The position numbers were made by a program, and so were the translations under genes. 64,000 bases of DNA from G020348385 sp964538085 (lineage in GTDB: Bacteria > Acidobacteriota > Aminicenantia > Aminicenantales > Aminicenantaceae), in the NCBI GenBank assembly GCA_964538085.1, contig CAZIDF010000002.1:124001-188000 (forward strand), written 5' to 3'. Each line of letters begins with the position of its first letter. Position 1 is the stretch's first letter. Below, one piece after another: positions 60,539 through 64,000 of the stretch. A model generated the notes under the pieces. It ran no database searches and was not told the origin of the DNA. It saw nothing but the letters and a program-made list of their open reading frames with translations.

Positions 60539-61472
60539 TTTTTAGCCTGCAGGCGGTATCTTCGAAAGACATCTCAATATCCAAGCTGCAATGTTGTGCC
60601 CGATGTTCCATTATGGTTGCTAAAAGCTGGGTGTACTCTTCATAAGAAAACTTAGGAACGGCATGCCCTCGCTTCAGGACTTCTAATGCAGTGAGAGAGG
60701 AGCAGAAGACCTCGGCTTCGTCATAGCTGGCTTGAATAACTTCACATTTCGAGCCATAAAAATTGGTCTCCATGATAACGAAGTATAAAGCGAACTGGGC
60801 TGCTCCCTCGAGAAATGGCAACCACGCATCCATTGCGACTTTGTATCCCGGTCCATCCAGAAAAAAATCGATGGCTTTTTCCTGGCCTTGATGTTCTTTT
60901 AAATAAAAATACACCCATGTTTTGAAGTTTAAATCCATTTCTGCAGTCATGAATCTTCTTTTTTCTGCCGGGATCTCATAAATTTCCGTGTAAGGGAGAG
61001 TCGGGACAGAATACAGAGGAAAACGGATGCTTTCATTGTGAGTGATTTTCCACATCCCTCCCTCTTTTTTGAGTGTGAAAATGAACAGATTTTTGGCCGG
61101 ATTGATGAACAGCTCAGCCTTGGCTAAACCACTATGTAGTATTTTTATATGAGCGATCTCCATCGGAAAATCCGCTTTGTACTGGCTATAGACTTTGGCC
61201 AGAGATTCATAAAATCCTTTAAAAAAGGGATAAAAATCCTCTGTCGTTATCAGAGGTCCCACTTCAAAAGCTCCTCTTTCGACCCCGTCCTTGAAACGTT
61301 CCAGTGTCTCTCTCACCCTCTGTTCTTCCTGGGAGCCTGTTTGGGGACTATAGGGATAAAGCCAATAAGAATGGGAAAATATACAAATAAATGCGATGAG
61401 ACCGAATGTATAGACACAAATCTTTTTCGCCACTTTGGTGTTCAACTCTATCATTCCTCTCAATTGTGACAC
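60525..61472 (-). CDS. Hypothetical membrane-anchored protein
   Basis: About 315 residues from GTG 61472, or 309 from ATG 61454, which has GAGAGGA directly upstream. One membrane segment near residues 17-37, then a soluble mostly helical domain with W/Y/F-rich strands (YPFFKGFYESLAKVYSQY, WKITHNESIRFPLY). No recognised motif. Follows the small membrane gene by one base on the same strand, so co-transcribed. Confidence 0.65.
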   Translation of the reverse strand: MSQLRGMIELNTKVAKKICVYTFGLIAFICIFSHSYWLYPYSPQTGSQEEQRVRETLERFKDGVERGAFEVGPLITTEDFYPFFKGFYESLAKVYSQYKADFPMEIAHIKILHSGLAKAELFINPAKNLFIFTLKKEGGMWKITHNESIRFPLYSVPTLPYTEIYEIPAEKRRFMTAEMDLNFKTWVYFYLKEHQGQEKAIDFFLDGPGYKVAMDAWLPFLEGAAQFALYFVIMETNFYGSKCEVIQASYDEAEVFCSSLTALEVLKRGHAVPKFSYEEYTQLLATIMEHRAQHCSLDIEMSFEDTACRLKINRK

Positions 61473-61473
61473 T

Positions 61474-61668
61474 TCATTTCATGAATACTTCTGTGTAAAG
61501 CCAATACAGGAATCCCACGGTGTACACAATGATCAGAATCCAGACGATGATCCCGATGGCTTCGCTGATATTTTTAAGGAAAGATGATCTGTCCTCGGTT
61601 TTTTTCCCAGCCTGTGAAACCATATAGGCGATCGCGATGATCAACAGGAAATACAACCACTTGCGCAT
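61474..61668 (-). CDS. Small two-TM membrane protein
   Basis: About 64 residues from ATG 61668 (MRKWLYFLL); an ATG at 61683 adds five. Two hydrophobic helices (about 4-20 and 36-58) around a polar loop. The open frame continues to 61839, but that upstream part overlaps the divergent peptidase start and lacks hydrophobic or conserved character. Function unknown. Confidence 0.55.
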   Translation of the reverse strand: MRKWLYFLLIIAIAYMVSQAGKKTEDRSSFLKNISEAIGIIVWILIIVYTVGFLYWLYTEVFMK

Positions 61669-61810
61669 AGGATTCTCATGCATTATTCGAGAAACATCGG
61701 TATTAGTCAAGTGGGGTTTTCTTGTTCTATTTGACAGGCAAAAAGGGGAGTGATAGTGTCCTTTTCTTGAACGCCTGATATAAAGGGCGAACTTTTGGAA
61801 GGAGGATAGC

Positions 61811-64000
61811 GTGAAATTGTCGAAAAACTTTGAGATCATTTTTTTATTCGCTTTTGTTCTATTCTTTTTGAATCCAATCTATGGAACGGAAAGATCGCTC
61901 TTTTCCATCGATGATTACCTTTCAGTTGCGTCTATGAATGTGGAAGACATGACACAAGATGGCCAATGGCTGGCGTGTACCGTGAGCACAAGAGGGGACA
62001 ACCTTCCTCGAGACAATTACAGATATGGCGATCCCACCTATGTTGCTCCTTTTCAGCTCGAAGTGATTGTAATAAACTCACAGTCTGGAGAACAGATCAA
62101 ACTTTACGAGGGGAAAAAACAGATCAGATCTTTAACCTGGTCGCAGGACGGGAAAATGCTTGCTTTTTTCCTGTATGAAAACGGGGCATATCGGTTATCC
62201 ATATGGTATCGTGACTCACAAAAATTCGAAAATGTCGAGATAGCTCAAGATTTTTCTATTGCATCTAACTCCGATCTTGCCTGGTCTCCCGATGGAAATA
62301 AGCTCTTTTTTTCTGCGAGAGATACGGATTGGGAGAAGAAATGCGAGGATCTCTTTGCATATGCGACAAAAGGCCCCACTATTATCCATGATTCAGAGGA
62401 GCCGTTCATGCTATGGGATAAAATGCGGAATCGACTGGGAAACCTCATCATCCCTGTCAGTTGGGAAAGAATTGAAAAAAAAATTTCAGAGATCTTGCCT
62501 GAAACCCTGCTCAATTCTGTTCGCATTTCTAAAGATGGAAAATACATGATATTTGAACGGGATGTGACAGAAAAAACCGACTATGATGTCATTTTCGGAA
62601 CCACGAATCAGCTTGAAATCATGGCTCTGCCAGATGGCTCTCCCCGCGTGTTATTGAAAGAATACAAGCAGAGGCGTTTGTCCTGGAATAAAGAGAGCAC
62701 GATGCTGGCTTATGCGGACAAAGGGGATATATTTGTGATGAGCATTGACGAAAAGGAGCCACGCAATCTGACGGGAAAAAAGGAAGACGAAAAAGAACAG
62801 AAGGGGGAAACAGAGGAGCGGAAAAAGGGAGAAAAAGTTAAAAAAAACGGAAAAACAAAACAAAGATTCAATGTCCTGCGCTTTAGTCCAGATGGGAAAA
62901 AATTGCTGTGCACAAGTTCGCCTCCTGAATCCGAGGATGAACAACCCTACCGACAGACAACTCCTCCTCAGCAATTCTGGCTGATCGATATCAAAACCGG
63001 TGACAGGCAAATGGCCTATGAGTCAACAGAGGATCCCGATATACGGCCCTCTCTCCAGGTTGTTGACTGGAGTCCTGATGGCAGATCAGTTTATTTCAGC
63101 TATTCAGCACCGGATAAATACGATAGAGGGCTCTTAAAGTTCGATCTGAAAAACCGAGAATTTATGGATTTATTGCGGAGCGATCATCTCTACAGAGGAT
63201 GGAGAATGTCAGAAGATGGGCAGTTTTTTGTATTTTCCGATACGGATGGAGATTATCCTGCGGAATGGTATTCGACAGATGTCAAATTTTTCGAGATTAA
63301 AAAACTGACGGATTTGAATCCTCAGCTAAAGGAAAAAGCGGTGAGCCACACAGAGCTCATCTCTTACAGGGATACGGATGGTAAAAATTTGTATGGAGTG
63401 CTCTTTTATCCGGCAAACTATGAAAAAGGCAAAAAATATCCGCTGATAACAGAGGTCTATGAGAGCTATTTCGACAATGGATTCAACTCAACCTTGAACA
63501 TCTTTACTTCTGCCGGCTATGCTGTCCTTCATCCTTCTGTTCACTTCAACAGAGGATATCCCGGTGAAGCCTGGGAAAAAGGCGCATTATCGGCCATAAA
63601 CAAAGTCATTGATATGAGCGTGGCCGATCCCGATCGACTTGGCATTCAAGGGACAAGCTACGGAGGATATGCAACGGTTCTCCTGATTACGCAGACAGAT
63701 AGGTTCAAAGCGGCTATCAACAACTCGGGCAAAGTCAATATGGTCAGCTTTTACACGCAAAGCCCTCGATTAGGAGTCCGAAATACCCATGCTCCTGAAA
63801 AGAGTCAGGACAGGATCGGAGGAACGATGTGGGAATACCCTGAACGGTATCTGGCTCACTCGGCCATCCTTTATGCTGACCGCATCAATACGCCACTGCT
63901 TTGCATCACTGGCGATCAAGATCCAAATGTGGAGGCCCTCCAATCACAGGAGATCTACTATGCTTTGAGAAGGTTAGGAAAAAAGGTGGTTTGGCTGCGT
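61811..64000 (+). CDS. Exported S9-family prolyl oligopeptidase-like peptidase, C-terminus beyond window
   Basis: 730 in-frame codons from GTG 61811 (GGAGG just upstream) to the right edge. Signal peptide about 1-25; WD/PD40-like beta propeller with SPDG units (LAWSPDGNK, FSPDGKKLL, WSPDGRSVY); then the alpha/beta hydrolase with nucleophile Ser616 in GTSYGGY and an acid in TGDQDPNVEA (about 702-704). The catalytic His should lie shortly beyond 64000. The propeller carries a Lys/Glu-rich insertion (about 320-355) between two blades. Cleaves peptides, probably in the periplasm. Confidence 0.92.
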   Translation, partial: MKLSKNFEIIFLFAFVLFFLNPIYGTERSLFSIDDYLSVASMNVEDMTQDGQWLACTVSTRGDNLPRDNYRYGDPTYVAPFQLEVIVINSQSGEQIKLYEGKKQIRSLTWSQDGKMLAFFLYENGAYRLSIWYRDSQKFENVEIAQDFSIASNSDLAWSPDGNKLFFSARDTDWEKKCEDLFAYATKGPTIIHDSEEPFMLWDKMRNRLGNLIIPVSWERIEKKISEILPETLLNSVRISKDGKYMIFERDVTEKTDYDVIFGTTNQLEIMALPDGSPRVLLKEYKQRRLSWNKESTMLAYADKGDIFVMSIDEKEPRNLTGKKEDEKEQKGETEERKKGEKVKKNGKTKQRFNVLRFSPDGKKLLCTSSPPESEDEQPYRQTTPPQQFWLIDIKTGDRQMAYESTEDPDIRPSLQVVDWSPDGRSVYFSYSAPDKYDRGLLKFDLKNREFMDLLRSDHLYRGWRMSEDGQFFVFSDTDGDYPAEWYSTDVKFFEIKKLTDLNPQLKEKAVSHTELISYRDTDGKNLYGVLFYPANYEKGKKYPLITEVYESYFDNGFNSTLNIFTSAGYAVLHPSVHFNRGYPGEAWEKGALSAINKVIDMSVADPDRLGIQGTSYGGYATVLLITQTDRFKAAINNSGKVNMVSFYTQSPRLGVRNTHAPEKSQDRIGGTMWEYPERYLAHSAILYADRINTPLLCITGDQDPNVEALQSQEIYYALRRLGKKVVWLR

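Noticed and set aside
1..64000. CRISPR arrays, prophage, restriction-modification or toxin-antitoxin loci
   Set aside because: No regularly spaced direct repeats, phage structural genes, methylase/endonuclease pairs or recognisable toxin-antitoxin pairs were found on reading both strands.

Overview
The window is a dense, ordinary-looking bacterial chromosome segment of about 45% G+C. It has roughly 55 protein genes on both strands, two tRNAs, short intergenic gaps and no phage or intact insertion sequence. An outer-membrane-type porin ending in aromatic residues, exported beta-barrel and peptidase genes, PilT and a complete Lon/ClpXP set point to a diderm. The mixture of a PurO-type IMP cyclohydrolase, coexisting HspR and HrcA heat-shock circuits, NamZ (DUF1343), a DsrC/DsrMK-like redox module without dsrAB in view, a saccharopine route and S9 peptidases resembles Candidatus Aminicenantes or related Acidobacteriota. 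That placement is inference from gene content, not a phylogenetic result.

Layout. 1-2.2 kb: the N-terminus of a LOG-family protein (minus strand), diverging from a two-gene operon for the last two purine steps (PurO-like cyclohydrolase and a stand-alone AICAR formyltransferase). 2.3-9 kb: malic enzyme, then a stress operon dnaK-dnaJ-hspR-sigma factor-DnaC-like ATPase whose promoter overlaps a HAIR-like HspR operator, then tRNA-Asn. 9.1-18.3 kb: NamZ, then an uninterrupted phosphate regulon (phoB, phoR, porin, pstS, pstC, pstA, pstB, phoU). 18.35-18.68 kb: a MITE-like element with terminal inverted repeats and a 9-bp target duplication. 18.8-22.3 kb: dsrC, a DsrM-like cytochrome b subunit and a DsrK-like Fe-S subunit, facing a group II cysteine desulfurase. 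22.5-28.3 kb: a coupled amidohydrolase-cupin-cyclase-fold trio, a small hypothetical gene, folK, yraN and cysS. 28.3-31.9 kb: separate lysine-ketoglutarate reductase and saccharopine dehydrogenase genes, then a MEMO-family gene.

32-36.4 kb: a second chaperone operon, hrcA-grpE-dnaK2-dnaJ2. Its DnaK2 ends right after the beta substrate-binding subdomain, lacks the helical lid and has an extra residue in the interdomain linker. 36.4-45.9 kb: rsmE, a Ser/Thr kinase with a C-terminal zinc ribbon, ilvE, pilT, alaS, a lytic transglycosylase, a lipid-kinase-family gene, two membrane proteins, and a second diverged copy of the repeat from 18.4 kb. 46-50.4 kb: a degenerate HtrA-like protease fused to TPRs, then an uncharacterised class-III aminotransferase/NAD(P)-dehydrogenase pair. 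50.4-57.6 kb: a small inverted-repeat element, tRNA-Leu, then the proteostasis run tig-clpP-clpX-lon and rho. 57.8-64 kb: a beta-barrel CBM9-type gene broken by an internal deletion/frameshift, a secreted or anchored methyltransferase, two hypothetical minus-strand genes, and an exported S9 peptidase running off the right edge.

Two themes stand out. Protein quality control is unusually concentrated here: two DnaK systems under two different repressors, ClpXP, Lon, trigger factor, a sigma factor and a pseudo-protease. The most novel-looking items are the lidless DnaK2, the repeat family shared by 18.4 and 45.2 kb with conserved blocks separated by a 14-nt variable window, and the DsrC/DsrMK-like module.
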